The notes beneath the pieces are model-generated. The model saw only the letters and a list, made by a program, of their open reading frames with translations. It made no database searches and was not told the DNA's origin. Made by a program: the position numbers and the translations under genes. DNA of 64,000 bases from positions 248,001-312,000 of the forward strand of contig NZ_JACXZT010000003.1 of assembly GCF_014779595.1 (NCBI RefSeq). The letters run 5' to 3'. The stretch's first letter is position 1, and every line of letters starts with the position of its first letter. This stretch comes from Halomonas sp. ML-15 (GTDB lineage Bacteria; Pseudomonadota; Gammaproteobacteria; Pseudomonadales; Halomonadaceae). Positions 55,385 through 64,000 of the stretch are shown in pieces.

Positions 55385-55747
55385 TTATGCCTCGAGGTTG
55401 ATCAGGCGTCCCTGAAGTTCGCTCAACGACTCGGCGATACGCAGTACCTCCTCGCCGGGAATCTGGCGAATCACCTCGCCACTGTCACGGTCGATGATCT
55501 TAGTCACGGTGCGCGAATCGAAGTCGTTGAGGTGAAACTCGATACCATAGGGGCGCATCACTTCGTTGATGCGCAACACCGGTTCGGTGAGGTCGCCGAG
55601 GGGCGGCAGGGCGGCGGCGCCACGCTCGGCCTGAGGCTCCGGGGCGGGCAGTGGGCTTTGGCCGAGCTGGCCAAGCATGCTCTCCAGACGCTGCTGGGCA
55701 GTCAAGCCATGGGTGGCGTGACTAATATCGTTGATCAGGTCGCTCAT
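55385..55747 (-). CDS. flaG: Flagellar protein FlaG
   Basis: 120 residues. The C-terminal FlaG domain is clear: INEVMRPYGIEFHLNDFDSR with TVTKIIDRDSGEVIRQIPGE and EVLRIAESLSELQGRLINLE. FlaG affects filament length; its gene usually sits beside fliC and fliD, which are absent here. ATG 55747 follows GAGG by eight bases; an in-frame extension to 55810 is promoter sequence. It has its own FliA promoter. Confidence 0.92.
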   Translation of the reverse strand: MSDLINDISHATHGLTAQQRLESMLGQLGQSPLPAPEPQAERGAAALPPLGDLTEPVLRINEVMRPYGIEFHLNDFDSRTVTKIIDRDSGEVIRQIPGEEVLRIAESLSELQGRLINLEA

Positions 55748-55760
55748 TATATGGCCTCTT

Positions 55761-55801
55761 ACCCTGCCGATAGTGGTTGTCACATTTACTATCGGCAGGG
55801 T
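55761..55801. repeat. 14-bp perfect inverted repeat in the flaG leader/promoter
   Basis: Arms ACCCTGCCGATAGT (55761-55774) and ACTATCGGCAGGGT (55788-55801) around 13 bases. The promoter-proximal arm contains the FliA -10 box; the other arm lies just upstream of the flaG ribosome site. It could be an operator or a duplicated -10 element; the second copy has no matching -35. Confidence 0.75.
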
Positions 55802-55815
55802 GAGCGCCATCTTTA
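55789..55815 (-). promoter_or_regulatory. FliA (sigma-28) promoter of flaG
   Basis: Minus strand: -35 TAAAGATG (55815-55808; six of eight matches to TAAAGTTT), 11-base spacer, -10 GCCGATAG (55796-55789; seven of eight to GCCGATAA). It lies 41 bases before the flaG ATG, in the gap after mtnN. Confidence 0.87.
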
Positions 55816-55854
55816 GGCTATGCCGGAGTACTGGCCGGGCACGGCCATGCGGCG

Positions 55855-56583
55855 TCAGGCGCCGGTGGGCGTGGGGGTCGGCGTGGCCAGTCGGGCGACC
55901 ATGGCAGTTACCATGCGCGCCGAATGATCGGCGGCCTTGTCCAGGAACTGCTCGAAGCTCAAGTGGTTGTCGCCGCCGCCGGCAATATCGGAGAGCGCGC
56001 GGATCACCACGAACGGGCAGCCGTAGAGGTGGCAGGTCTGGGCGATGGCAGCGGCTTCCATCTCGGCGGCGAGCATGGTCGGGAACCGCGAGCGGGTCTT
56101 GGAGACCAGTTCCGGGCAGGCCATGAAGACGTCGCCGGTGGCGATCAGGCCTTCCACCACGCGGACTTCGCCGAGGGACTCGACGCTTTGACGCGCCACC
56201 TTGACCAGTCGCTGGTCGGGCAGGTAGGCGGCGGGCATCTGTGGGACCTGGCCGTGCTCGTAGCCGAATACCACGGCGTCGACATCGTGGTGACGCACTT
56301 CGCTGGAGACCACTACGTCGCCGATCTCGAGTCCTTCGCCGAAGCCGCCGGCGGAGCCGGTGTTGATGATCGCCTCGGGCTGGTAGGTATCGAGCAGCAG
56401 GGTGGTGCCGATGGCGGCATTGACCTTGCCGATACCGGACTGGAGGATCACCACCTCGACGCCGTGCAGTCGGCCGATATGAAAGGTGCAGCCGACGTGT
56501 TGGCGGGTCTTGCCATCCTCAAGCAGGCTCGCCAGGTAGTCGACCTCCTGGGCCATGGCGCCGATGATGCCGATGCGCTTCAT
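55855..56583 (-). CDS. mtnN: 5'-methylthioadenosine/S-adenosylhomocysteine nucleosidase
   Basis: 242 residues. Cleaves adenine from MTA and SAH. Motifs: [40 protein letters not shown] followed by [20 protein letters not shown], and the active-site [20 protein letters not shown] with [20 protein letters not shown] (catalytic Asp). ATG 56583 overlaps the luxS stop (ATGA). With LuxS it detoxifies SAH to homocysteine and the AI-2 precursor. The C-terminus ends in an unusual PTPTPTGA tail. Confidence 0.97.
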   Translation of the reverse strand: MKRIGIIGAMAQEVDYLASLLEDGKTRQHVGCTFHIGRLHGVEVVILQSGIGKVNAAIGTTLLLDTYQPEAIINTGSAGGFGEGLEIGDVVVSSEVRHHDVDAVVFGYEHGQVPQMPAAYLPDQRLVKVARQSVESLGEVRVVEGLIATGDVFMACPELVSKTRSRFPTMLAAEMEAAAIAQTCHLYGCPFVVIRALSDIAGGGDNHLSFEQFLDKAADHSARMVTAMVARLATPTPTPTGA

Positions 56584-57047
56584 GCGAAGACACTCCGCCA
56601 CTCATCGCGCTTGGCGAGGAACTCGCGGGCGATCTGCTGGGCACCTTCGAGGCTGTGACTGGCTGCCCAGCCGCACTGCATCTCGTTGCAGGCGGGGACT
56701 TCCTCGGCGACCAGTATATCTTCGAGGGTCTTGCGCAGCAGTTCGAGGACATCGTCGTAGTCGTCGTGGTTGATCAGAGCGACATAGAAGCCGGTCTGGC
56801 AGCCCATCGGGCTGATATCGACGACCTTGTCGGTATGGTTGCGCGACAGCTCGGCCAGCAGGTGCTCGAGGGAGTGCAGGGCGGGCATCTCCATATGCGC
56901 CTGGTTGGGCTGGCAGATGCGCATGTCGTACTTGTGAATCTGGTCGCCATTATCTCCGACCTTGACCCCCGCCAGGCGCACGTAGGGTGCCTTGACCTTG
57001 GTGTGGTCGAGATTGAAGCTTTCTACGTTCATCTGCTGCTCGCTCAT
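56580..57047 (-). CDS. luxS: S-ribosylhomocysteine lyase LuxS
   Basis: 155 residues. Splits S-ribosylhomocysteine into homocysteine and DPD, the AI-2 precursor. Metal ligands H58 and H62 lie in [12 protein letters not shown] with catalytic E61; C83 is the catalytic cysteine in [11 protein letters not shown]; the third metal ligand is C125 in [12 protein letters not shown] precedes the ATG. Upstream gene of a coupled luxS-mtnN pair. Confidence 0.97.
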   Translation of the reverse strand: MSEQQMNVESFNLDHTKVKAPYVRLAGVKVGDNGDQIHKYDMRICQPNQAHMEMPALHSLEHLLAELSRNHTDKVVDISPMGCQTGFYVALINHDDYDDVLELLRKTLEDILVAEEVPACNEMQCGWAASHSLEGAQQIAREFLAKRDEWRSVFA

Positions 57048-57110
57048 GCTGGCCTCGCGATGCTGAAAAAGGGAGCGTTGATAAAGGGCGCGTATTCTAG
57101 CTGAATCGGC

Positions 57111-57974
57111 TCAGCCTTGCATGGCGTCGTGCACGTCGGCGGCGTAGAGGGTGTTCTCGAGCAGCGAGGCGACGGTCATCGGGCCGACACCGCCGGGAAC
57201 CGGCGTGATGTAGCTGGCGCGCTCGGCAGCGGAGGCGAACTCGACGTCGCCGATCAGGCGGCCGTCCTCTTCACGGTTGATGCCGACGTCGATGACGATA
57301 GCGCCGTCGCGTACCCATTCGCCCTTGACCACCCCAGGCTTGCCCACCGCCACCACCAGCAGTTCTGCGCGCCGCACATGGTCCTCGAGGTCGCGGGTGA
57401 AGCGATGGCAGACGGTGGTGGTGCAGCCGGCCAGCATCAGTTCCAGCGCCATGGGGCGGCCGACGATGTTGGAGGCACCGACCACGGTGGCATTCAAGCC
57501 GCGGACATTCAGGCCGCTCTCCTGGAGCAGGGTCATGATGCCCTTGGGCGTGCAGGGGCGCATTACCGGCAGGCGCTGGGCCAGGCGACCGAGGTTGTAG
57601 GGATGAAAACCGTCGACATCCTTGTGCGGCAGAATGCGTTCGAGGATCGGTCGCGCGTCGAGGTGCTCGGGCAGCGGCAGCTGTAGCAGTATGCCGTCGA
57701 CGCTGGGATCAGCATTGAGGTCGTCGATCAGCCCCTCGAGCTCGGCCTGGCTGATATCGGCGGACAGTTCATGCTGGACCGAGTGAATGCCGGCCTCGTC
57801 ACAGGCGCGATGCTTGTTGCGCACGTAGACGTGGGACGCGGGATCATCACCGACCAGGACAACGGCAAGGCCGGGAGTCCGTCCGCCAGCGTCACGGCGC
57901 GCCGCAACCTGGCGGGCGACCTGTTGGCGTACGTGAGCGGCAATCGCCTTACCATCAATCAACTGGGCGGTCAT
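57111..57974 (-). CDS. folD: Bifunctional methylenetetrahydrofolate dehydrogenase / cyclohydrolase
   Basis: 287 residues. Interconverts 5,10-methylene-, methenyl- and 10-formyl-tetrahydrofolate with NADP. Catalytic Y50 and K54 lie in [17 protein letters not shown]; the NADP site is [39 protein letters not shown] is the second signature. 63 bases upstream of luxS on the same strand but probably a separate transcript. Confidence 0.98.
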   Translation of the reverse strand: MTAQLIDGKAIAAHVRQQVARQVAARRDAGGRTPGLAVVLVGDDPASHVYVRNKHRACDEAGIHSVQHELSADISQAELEGLIDDLNADPSVDGILLQLPLPEHLDARPILERILPHKDVDGFHPYNLGRLAQRLPVMRPCTPKGIMTLLQESGLNVRGLNATVVGASNIVGRPMALELMLAGCTTTVCHRFTRDLEDHVRRAELLVVAVGKPGVVKGEWVRDGAIVIDVGINREEDGRLIGDVEFASAAERASYITPVPGGVGPMTVASLLENTLYAADVHDAMQG

Positions 57975-58108
57975 CTAGGAATCCCCTGGAGCATGGTGGT
58001 CATCGCCGCGGGATCGGCCGCGGCGCTGGAATCGTCATGGGCGGCGATTTTCGCATGAGCCGGGCCTGAGTCAAAGCGCCTATGTCGGGAGCTGTTACGG
58101 CTAAAGGC

Positions 58109-58136
58109 TTGACCGCGGGCGAAAGATCCGTAGAAT
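58109..58136 (+). promoter_or_regulatory. Strong sigma-70 promoter of the tRNA cluster
   Basis: -35 TTGACC (58109-58114; five of six), 16-base spacer, -10 TAGAAT (58131-58136; five of six), followed by a GC-rich discriminator typical of stable RNA promoters. It lies 54 bases before tRNA-Pro. The rest of 57975-58190 holds no gene. Confidence 0.75.
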
Positions 58137-58190
58137 ACGCCTCGCATTGTCGGGGCCCAAAGGGTGCCGGCAAGCGGTGCAGAATGTCGA

Positions 58191-58267
58191 CGGGGTGTAG
58201 CGCAGCCTGGTAGCGCGCCTGCTTTGGGAGCAGGATGTCGGGGGTTCGAATCCCTCCACCCCGACCA
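58191..58267 (+). tRNA. tRNA-Pro (TGG)
   Basis: 77 bases with an encoded CCA. Acceptor CGGGGTG pairs with CACCCCG; the anticodon stem CCTGC/GCAGG encloses TTTGGGA with anticodon TGG; the T arm has GGTTCGAAT. First of four tRNAs in a row. Confidence 0.97.
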
Positions 58268-58337
58268 TTTCAACTTTTTGATTATATTGAGAAATATCAT
58301 CAAGGGGTTGTCGGCACGAGCCTGAAGGTCGTAGAAT

Positions 58338-58414
58338 GCGCCTATAGCTCAATCGGATAGAGCAACGGCCTTCTAAGCCGTAGGTTGCAGGTTCGAGTCC
58401 TGCTGGGCGCGCCA
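58338..58414 (+). tRNA. tRNA-Arg (TCT)
   Basis: 77 bases with encoded CCA. Acceptor GCGCCTA pairs with TGGGCGC (one G-T pair); anticodon stem ACGGC/GCCGT encloses CTTCTAA, anticodon TCT. Its 5' end directly abuts a TAGAAT sequence (58332-58337). Confidence 0.97.
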
Positions 58415-58473
58415 AACTGGGCGTTGTCGTGGCAGGGAGCAAGAGCAGTCGGGCTGATTCATGGCGATGCTAT

Positions 58474-58549
58474 GGTGGATGTAGCTCAGTGGTAGAGCCC
58501 CGGATTGTGGTTCCGGTGGTCGTGGGTTCGATCCCCATCATCCACCCCA
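58474..58549 (+). tRNA. tRNA-His (GTG), copy 1
   Basis: 76 bases including the extra 5' G and encoded CCA. GGTGGATG pairs with CATCCACC; the anticodon loop ATTGTGGT carries GTG. T loop TTCGATC. Confidence 0.97.
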
Positions 58550-58592
58550 TTCGTCATCTTGCTCGGGTCGATTGCGCATTGTTTCAGGTAGT

Positions 58593-58668
58593 GGTGGATG
58601 TAGCTCAGTGGTAGAGCCCCGGATTGTGGTTCCGGTGGTCGTGGGTTCGATACCCATCATCCACCCCA
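58593..58668 (+). tRNA. tRNA-His (GTG), copy 2
   Basis: 76 bases, identical to copy 1 except for one T-loop base (TTCGATA instead of TTCGATC). Encoded CCA. The 294 bases that follow to tig show only a weak hairpin near 58764 and no gene; the tig promoter must be within them. Confidence 0.97.
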
Positions 58669-58962
58669 TTACCTCCCGCATCTCTCTCATTTCCCGTATC
58701 GAGATTATCCCTGTCTGCTACGCCGAATGGCGCTGGCGGATATTGGCGTGCGTGCGCATTAGGCCACCCTTCACAGGGGTGGGCGGCGGCGGCAGGCCTT
58801 GTAAACAAGCATACTGCCCCCATAGTCGAGGCATGGCGCGCTTGCCAGCGGCGAACGGGGTTCATAGAATTACTCTCTTTGCTCTCGCTGCGCAGAACAG
58901 CGCATTCACGTATTCAATAGACAATGCATTCATCAGAACGCCCAGTCGGTAGAGGACTATTC

Positions 58963-60318
58963 ATGCAAGTTTCCGTCGAAACGACCTCCCAGATCGAACG
59001 CCGTGTCACGGTTCAGGTGCCGGCAGAAGAGGTCGACAAGGCCGTTGCGGCCCGCCTCAAGGATACTGCCAAGAACGTTCGCTTGAACGGCTTTCGCCAG
59101 GGCAAGGTGCCGATGTCCGTGGTCAGCAAGCGCTTCGGTGGCCAGGTGCGCAGTGAGGTGGTCGGCGAAGTGATGCGTGAGCGTTACGTGCAGGCGATCA
59201 CCCAGGAAAGCCTCAATCCTGCAGGCTTTCCGCAGATCGAGCCGACCGTCAACGAGTCTGGCAAGGACCTCGAGTTCGTCGCCACTCTGGAGATCTACCC
59301 GGAAGTTGCGCTCAACGGCATCGAGGGTACCGAGGTCGAGCGCCCGGTGGTCGAGATTCAGGATGCTGACGTCGATCAGATGATCGAGACCCTGCGCAAG
59401 CAGAACGCGTCCTGGGAAGTCGTCGAGCGTGCCGCCGAGGATGGCGACCAGATCACCATCGATTTCCAGGGCTTCCTGGGCGACGAGCCCTTCGAGGGCG
59501 GTAGTGCCGAGAACCACGATCTGGTGCTGGGCTCCAACAGCTTTATTCCCGGCTTCGAAGAGCAGCTGGTCGGCGCCAAGGCGGGCGACGAGAAAACGCT
59601 CAGCGTCACCTTCCCGGAGGATTACCAGGCCGAGAACCTGGCAGGCCAGGAAGCGACCTTCAAGGTCAAGGTGCACAAGGTCAGCGCTCAGCAGCTCGCC
59701 GAGGTCAACGAGGAATTCATCAAGCAGTTTGGCGTCGAAGAGGGTGATGTCGAGAAGTTCCGCGCCGAAGTGCGCAAGAACATGACCCGCGAGGCCAAGC
59801 AGGCGGTCGATAACCGCGTCAAGCAGCAGGTGCTCGAGGCACTCAAGAAGGTCAACGACATCCCGGTGCCCCAGGCGCTGGTGCAGCAGGAGACCGATGC
59901 GCTCAAGCGCCAGGCCGCGCAGCAGTTCGGCCTGGGTGAGGACTTCGACGTCTCCCAGCTGCCCAATGAGCTGTTCGCCGAGCAGGCCAAGAGCCGTGTG
60001 CAGGTGGGTCTGCTGCTGGCCGAAGTGATCAAGTCCGGTGAGCTCGAAGCGACCGACGACGAGATCAAGGCCAAGGTCGAGGAACTGGCTCAGCAGTATC
60101 AGGAGCCGGAGCAGGTGATCGAGTACTACCTGAGCAACGACCAGCTCAAGACCCAGCTGAAATCGGCGATTCTCGAGGAGAAGGCCGTCGATTCACTGCT
60201 CGAGCAGGCTACCGTCAAGGATGTTGAAATGTCCTACGAGGAGGCGCTGCAGGCAGCTCAGCAGCAAGCCGAGGCCGGTGATGCCGAAGAAGACGAAGAC
60301 GACGCCGCCAAGCAGTAA
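58963..60318 (+). CDS. tig: Trigger factor, ribosome-associated peptidyl-prolyl isomerase chaperone
   Basis: 451 residues in the usual three parts. The N-terminal ribosome-binding domain contains GFRQGKVPMSVVSKRFG; the FKBP-type PPIase domain (~150-245) has GDQITIDFQGFLGDEPFEGG and GSNSFIPGFEEQLVGAKAGD; the C-terminal helical cradle ends in an acidic DAEEDEDDAAKQ tail. ATG 58963 follows GAGGA; the 39-base upstream start is not family-like. Upstream of clpP-clpX-lon as in most gammaproteobacteria. Confidence 0.98.
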   Translation: MQVSVETTSQIERRVTVQVPAEEVDKAVAARLKDTAKNVRLNGFRQGKVPMSVVSKRFGGQVRSEVVGEVMRERYVQAITQESLNPAGFPQIEPTVNESGKDLEFVATLEIYPEVALNGIEGTEVERPVVEIQDADVDQMIETLRKQNASWEVVERAAEDGDQITIDFQGFLGDEPFEGGSAENHDLVLGSNSFIPGFEEQLVGAKAGDEKTLSVTFPEDYQAENLAGQEATFKVKVHKVSAQQLAEVNEEFIKQFGVEEGDVEKFRAEVRKNMTREAKQAVDNRVKQQVLEALKKVNDIPVPQALVQQETDALKRQAAQQFGLGEDFDVSQLPNELFAEQAKSRVQVGLLLAEVIKSGELEATDDEIKAKVEELAQQYQEPEQVIEYYLSNDQLKTQLKSAILEEKAVDSLLEQATVKDVEMSYEEALQAAQQQAEAGDAEEDEDDAAKQ

Positions 60319-60336
60319 GTCGATGGTAGCGTTGAC

Positions 60337-60358
60337 AGGCCCGGCAAACGCCGGGTTT
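60337..60358 (+). terminator. Hairpin after tig
   Basis: Core stem CCCGGC (60340-60345) and GCCGGG (60350-60355), loop AAAC, extended by A-T and G-T pairs and followed by TTT. It lies 20 bases past the tig stop; a weak terminator or attenuator before clpP. Confidence 0.5.
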
Positions 60359-60433
60359 GACGTCATGGTGTAAGGTAGACGTTATCCGGGCCAACCCGGG
60401 TGCTTACCATAGCGGATAAAGGACATCACACAG

Positions 60434-61054
60434 ATGGGCAACGAGTTCGATTTTCAAAACGCCGGTGGCCTGGTGCCGATGGTGGTCGAGCAGAGTGCAC
60501 GCGGCGAGCGGGCCTACGACATCTACTCGCGCCTGCTCAAGGAGCGTGTGATCTTCCTGGTCGGGCCGGTGGAAGACTACATGGCCAACCTGGTCGTGGC
60601 ACAGATGCTGTTCCTCGAGTCCGAGAATCCGGACAAGGATATTCACCTCTATATCAATTCGCCGGGTGGGTCGGTGACCGCAGGCATGTCAATCTATGAC
60701 ACCATGCAGTTCATCAAGCCCGACATCTCCACGGTGTGTATCGGCCAGGCGGCGAGCATGGGCGCTCTGCTGTTGACCGGCGGCGCCGCTGGCAAGCGTT
60801 TCTGTCTGCCCAATTCGCGGATGATGATTCATCAGCCACTGGGTGGTTACCAGGGCCAGGCGTCGGATATCGAGATCCACACCAAGGAGATCCTCACTAT
60901 CCGGCACAAGCTCAACAAGATTCTCGCCGAGCATACCGGGCAGGACATCGAGACCATTGCCAAGGACACCGATCGTGATAATTTCATGAACGGGGCCCAG
61001 GCGGCAGAGTATGGTCTGATCGATGCCGTGCTGGATAAGCGTCCGGCATCCTGA
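60434..61054 (+). CDS. clpP: ATP-dependent Clp protease proteolytic subunit
   Basis: 206 residues. Serine protease of the ClpXP/ClpAP complexes. Catalytic triad S108 ([12 protein letters not shown]), H133 ([10 protein letters not shown]) and D182 ([10 protein letters not shown]) in the standard spacing. The short N-terminal propeptide is present. Followed by clpX after 77 bases. Confidence 0.98.
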   Translation: MGNEFDFQNAGGLVPMVVEQSARGERAYDIYSRLLKERVIFLVGPVEDYMANLVVAQMLFLESENPDKDIHLYINSPGGSVTAGMSIYDTMQFIKPDISTVCIGQAASMGALLLTGGAAGKRFCLPNSRMMIHQPLGGYQGQASDIEIHTKEILTIRHKLNKILAEHTGQDIETIAKDTDRDNFMNGAQAAEYGLIDAVLDKRPAS

Positions 61055-61092
61055 TAGCGTGATTTCCTAATAAGATTTCACGATGGCAACTC

Positions 61093-61112
61093 CGGCGGCT
61101 TACCGGCCGCCG
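61093..61112 (+). repeat. Hairpin in the clpP-clpX spacer
   Basis: Perfect 7-bp arms CGGCGGC (61093-61099) and GCCGCCG (61106-61112), loop TTACCG, 19 bases before the clpX ATG. No T tract; probably an intercistronic processing or attenuation hairpin. Confidence 0.5.
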
Positions 61113-61131
61113 TCCGTAATGAGGTACGCGA

Positions 61132-62412
61132 ATGGCCGACGGCAAAGGCAAGGACGACAGCGGCAAGCTGCTTTACTGCTCGTTCTGCGGCAAGAACCAG
61201 AACGAAGTCCGTAAGCTGATCGCAGGCCCGTCCGTCTATATCTGCGATGAATGCGTCGATCTGTGCAACGACATCATTCGCGAGGAAGTCCTCGAGGCCG
61301 ATGCAGAGGGCGACGACGATCGTCTGCCGGCTCCGCGCGAAATTCGTCACACCCTCGATGACTATGTGATTGGCCAGGACCGCGCCAAGATGGTGTTGTC
61401 GGTGGCGGTCTACAATCACTACAAGCGGCTGCGCGCCGATGTTAAGTCCGACGATGTGGAGCTGGGCAAGTCGAATATTCTGCTGATCGGCCCGACCGGC
61501 AGCGGCAAGACGCTGTTGGCCGAGACTCTGGCGCGACTGCTCAATGTTCCCTTCACCATTGCCGATGCCACCACGCTGACCGAGGCGGGGTACGTTGGTG
61601 AGGATGTCGAGAACATCATCCAGAAGCTGCTGCAGAAGTGTGACTACGATGTCGAGAAGGCCCAGAAGGGTATCGTCTACATCGATGAGATCGACAAGAT
61701 TTCTCGCAAGTCCGACAACCCCTCGATTACCCGCGATGTGTCGGGTGAGGGTGTTCAGCAGGCGCTGCTCAAGCTGATCGAGGGTACTACCGCCTCGGTG
61801 CCGCCCCAGGGTGGGCGCAAGCATCCGCAGCAGGAGTTCCTGCAGGTCGATACCGGCGATATCCTGTTTATCGTGGGCGGCGCCTTCGCCGGCCTCGAGA
61901 AGGTGATCCGTGATCGCGCCGAGAAGGGCGGCATCGGTTTCAATGCCGAGGTCAAGAGCAAGGACGAGAGCAAGGGCGTGGGTGATCTGCTGCTCGACGT
62001 GGAGCCGGAAGATCTGGTCAAGTTCGGCCTGATTCCCGAGTTCGTCGGTCGTCTGCCGGTGATCGCGACCCTCACCGAGCTCTCCGAAGATGCGCTGATC
62101 CAGATCCTCACCGAGCCCAAGAACTCGCTGGTCAAGCAGTATGCCAAGCTGTTCGATATGGAAGGTGTGGAGCTGGATTTCCGCGAGGATGCCTTGCGCG
62201 CCGTGGCGGTCAAGGGCATGGCACGCAAGACCGGTGCTCGAGGACTGCGCTCGATTCTCGAGTCGGTGCTGCTCGATACCATGTACGAGATTCCCTCGCT
62301 TGAGGGTGTCACCAAGGTGGTGATCGATGAGTCGGTAATCGCCGGCGAAAGCGAGCCGCTGCTGATCTACTCTCAGAAAGATGAGAGCAAGGTGGCTGGC
62401 AAGGACGGTTGA
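61132..62412 (+). CDS. clpX: Clp protease ATP-binding unfoldase ClpX
   Basis: 426 residues. N-terminal zinc domain with C16, C19, C38 and C41 ([21 protein letters not shown]). AAA+ module: Walker A GPTGSGKT (120-127), Walker [13 protein letters not shown], pore loop GYVGEDVE, and the [11 protein letters not shown] sensor region. It recognises and unfolds substrates for ClpP. GAGG precedes the ATG. Confidence 0.98.
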   Translation: MADGKGKDDSGKLLYCSFCGKNQNEVRKLIAGPSVYICDECVDLCNDIIREEVLEADAEGDDDRLPAPREIRHTLDDYVIGQDRAKMVLSVAVYNHYKRLRADVKSDDVELGKSNILLIGPTGSGKTLLAETLARLLNVPFTIADATTLTEAGYVGEDVENIIQKLLQKCDYDVEKAQKGIVYIDEIDKISRKSDNPSITRDVSGEGVQQALLKLIEGTTASVPPQGGRKHPQQEFLQVDTGDILFIVGGAFAGLEKVIRDRAEKGGIGFNAEVKSKDESKGVGDLLLDVEPEDLVKFGLIPEFVGRLPVIATLTELSEDALIQILTEPKNSLVKQYAKLFDMEGVELDFREDALRAVAVKGMARKTGARGLRSILESVLLDTMYEIPSLEGVTKVVIDESVIAGESEPLLIYSQKDESKVAGKDG

Positions 62413-62432
62413 AGCCGTCACTCAACTACGTG

Positions 62433-62457
62433 CGGGGCCATGCCAGTCATGGCCCCG
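62433..62457 (+). terminator. Hairpin after clpX, partial terminator
   Basis: Perfect 10-bp arms CGGGGCCATG (62433-62442) and CATGGCCCCG (62448-62457), loop CCAGT, followed by TTCGCTTG. It lies 20 bases past the clpX stop, just upstream of the lon promoter. Confidence 0.65.
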
Positions 62458-62461
62458 TTCG

Positions 62462-62488
62462 CTTGTAAAGTGCCGGCGGTGCCCCCAT
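62462..62488 (+). promoter_or_regulatory. Sigma-32 (heat-shock) type promoter of lon
   Basis: -35 CTTGTAAA (62462-62469; near CTTGAAA) and -10 CCCCAT (62483-62488; exact) with 14 bases between TTGTAA and CCCCAT, within the sigma-32 range. Predicted start near 62496, 30 bases before the ATG. In E. coli lon is also a sigma-32 gene. Confidence 0.65.
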
Positions 62489-62525
62489 CACCAGACCAAC
62501 CACCCGATTTTGAGGAACGTCTGCG

Positions 62526-64000
62526 ATGCAGCAGAACGCCGAACAGACCCTGAGTCTGCCCCTTCTTCCCCTGCGCGATGTGGTCGTCTATCCGCAGATG
62601 GTCATTCCCCTGTTCGTGGGGCGCGAGAAATCCATCCAGGCCCTCGAGGCCGCGATGGAAGCCGACAAGCGGGTGTTGCTGGTGGCCCAGCGTGAAGCGG
62701 GCCAGGATGATCCGGACACCCAGGACCTGTTTGCCGTCGGTACCGTGGCCGAGATCATGCAGCTGCTCAAGCTGCCCGACGGCACCGTCAAGGTGCTGAT
62801 CGAGGGCGCTTCGCGGGCCGACGTCGGCGCTATCAGCGTTGCCGAGGCCGGCTACACCCAGGCCGACGTTACCCTGCGCGAGAGCGTGCCGCTCACCGAT
62901 CGTGAGCAGGAGTCGCTGGTGCGGGTTCTGCTCAATCAGTTCGAGCAGTACGTCAAGCTCTCCAAGAAGGTACCCAATGAGGTGCTCAGCTCGCTGTCCG
63001 GCATCGAGGACCCGAGTCGCCTGGTGGATACCGTCTGCGCGCATCTGTCGCTGAAGATCGACGACAAGCAGCAACTGCTGGAAATGGATCGCGTCCGCGA
63101 CCGCATCGAACACCTGATGGCGCTGATCGAGTCCGAGATCGATCTGCTGCAGGTCGAGAAGCGGATCCGTTCGCGGGTCAAGGATCAGATGGAGAAGTCG
63201 CAGCGCGAGTACTATCTCAACGAGCAGATGAAGGCCATCCAGAAGGAGATGGGCGAGCTCGAGAACGTGCCCAACGAGGCAGAGAAGTACGAGACGGCGA
63301 TTGAAGAGTCCGGGATGCCCAAGGAGGCCGCCGACAAGGCGACCCAGGAGCTGGGCAAGCTGAAGATGATGTCGCCGACCTCCGCTGAGGCCACGGTGGT
63401 GCGCTCCTACCTCGACTGGTTGATCTCGGTGCCGTGGAAGAAGCGCACTCGGGTCAAGCACGACCTGGTCCGCGCCGCAGCGGTGCTTGACGAGGACCAC
63501 TACGGCCTCGAGGAAGTCAAGGAGCGCATTCTCGAGTATCTCGCCGTGCAGAAGCGCGTCAAGAAGCTCAAGGGGCCGGTACTGTGCCTGGTGGGCCCGC
63601 CCGGGGTCGGCAAGACCTCGCTGGGTCAGTCGATTGCACGTGCCACCAACCGCAAGTATGTGCGTCTGGCGCTGGGCGGGGTGCGTGACGAGTCGGAGAT
63701 TCGCGGCCACCGGCGTACCTACATCGGCTCGCTGCCGGGCAAGATGGTGCAGCGGATGAGCAAGGCGGGGGTTAAGAACCCGCTGTTCCTGCTCGACGAA
63801 GTCGACAAGATCGGCATGGATCATCGTGGTGATCCCGCCTCGGCGCTGCTCGAGGTGCTCGACCCGGAGCAGAACGACAAGTTCAGCGACCACTATCTGG
63901 AGCTTGACTACGATCTTTCCGAGACCATGTTCATCTGTACGGCCAATTCGATGAACATTCCCGGACCGCTGCTCGATCGCATGGAGATCATCCGCCTGCC
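62526..64000 (+). CDS. lon: ATP-dependent protease Lon (3' part outside window)
   Basis: The first 491 codons. N-terminal substrate domain ([20 protein letters not shown]), helical linker ([20 protein letters not shown]), then the AAA+ module with Walker [35 protein letters not shown] and Walker [11 protein letters not shown]. The C-terminal Ser-Lys protease domain lies beyond the window end. GAGGA precedes the ATG by about ten bases. Confidence 0.97.
   Translation, partial: MQQNAEQTLSLPLLPLRDVVVYPQMVIPLFVGREKSIQALEAAMEADKRVLLVAQREAGQDDPDTQDLFAVGTVAEIMQLLKLPDGTVKVLIEGASRADVGAISVAEAGYTQADVTLRESVPLTDREQESLVRVLLNQFEQYVKLSKKVPNEVLSSLSGIEDPSRLVDTVCAHLSLKIDDKQQLLEMDRVRDRIEHLMALIESEIDLLQVEKRIRSRVKDQMEKSQREYYLNEQMKAIQKEMGELENVPNEAEKYETAIEESGMPKEAADKATQELGKLKMMSPTSAEATVVRSYLDWLISVPWKKRTRVKHDLVRAAAVLDEDHYGLEEVKERILEYLAVQKRVKKLKGPVLCLVGPPGVGKTSLGQSIARATNRKYVRLALGGVRDESEIRGHRRTYIGSLPGKMVQRMSKAGVKNPLFLLDEVDKIGMDHRGDPASALLEVLDPEQNDKFSDHYLELDYDLSETMFICTANSMNIPGPLLDRMEIIRL

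Noticed and set aside
58764-58782. Hairpin after the tRNA cluster as a terminator
   Set aside because: The stem is short, needs a bulge and has no T tract.
61078-62421. 447-codon open frame opposite clpX, and a similar 491-codon frame opposite lon (62418-63893)
   Set aside because: Both mirror highly conserved genes and have no recognisable motif or ribosome site.
1-64000. CRISPR arrays, insertion sequences, prophage or integron remains
   Set aside because: No regularly spaced direct repeats, transposase or integrase genes, or terminal inverted repeats were seen.

Overview
The window is GC-rich, densely coded DNA from a motile gammaproteobacterium. Protein families and gene order (AcnB, MiaE, split flg/fli blocks, tig-clpP-clpX-lon, Pseudomonas-like pipecolate/lysine genes) fit Halomonadaceae, most likely Halomonas or a close relative; this is inferred from resemblance, not from a search. 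No insertion sequence, prophage, rRNA or CRISPR array is visible.

Layout. 1-5 kb: a truncated glycerophosphodiester phosphodiesterase, an RraA-like protein and aconitase B, all on the minus strand. 5.2-10.3 kb: a DUF1289 protein, the tRNA hydroxylase MiaE and a 1298-residue SARP-like regulator (winged helix, BTAD, degenerate cyclase-like region, ATPase, helical repeats). 10.3-12.8 kb: a tightly overlapping queC-queE-queD-ykgJ-like operon for 7-deazaguanine (queuosine precursor) synthesis. 12.9-16 kb: an SRPBCC protein, a 48-residue membrane peptide, a VTT membrane protein and an HDOD-GGDEF diguanylate cyclase.

16.1-28.5 kb: flgA and flgMN on the minus strand, divergent from flgBCDEFGHIJ and flgKL. 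40.8-52.9 kb: the basal body and export genes fliF-G-H-I-J-K, fliL-M-N-O-P-Q-R on the minus strand, with fliE divergent. flaG lies alone at 55.4 kb. Good FliA (sigma-28) promoters precede flgM, flgKL and flaG, and a weaker one precedes fliL, so the late genes carry the usual FliA/FlgM checkpoint. Flagellin, cap, flhAB and motor genes are not in the window.

28.5-40.8 kb: a catabolic island separates the two flagellar blocks. It holds an AmaA-like L-pipecolate oxidase, an NhaC-type transporter, an AmaB-like aminoadipate-semialdehyde dehydrogenase, two LysR regulators, a TRAP transporter of the TAXI class, a class III aminotransferase and an HglS-type (DUF1338) 2-oxoadipate dioxygenase. Together they outline L-pipecolate/lysine breakdown: piperideine-6-carboxylate, 2-aminoadipate, 2-oxoadipate, 2-hydroxyglutarate. 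Two oddities stand out here. The TAXI binding protein is circularly permuted: its C-terminal half precedes its N-terminal half behind an intact lipoprotein signal. Its fused permease has lost its natural start to a one-base deficit in a nine-A tract.

52.9-64 kb: housekeeping genes. These are DUF2789, type I asparaginase, a lipoprotein alpha/beta hydrolase, luxS-mtnN (SAM by-product recycling, AI-2), folD, a tRNA cluster (Pro, Arg, His, His) with a strong promoter, then tig, clpP, clpX and lon. lon has a sigma-32-type promoter and runs off the window end.
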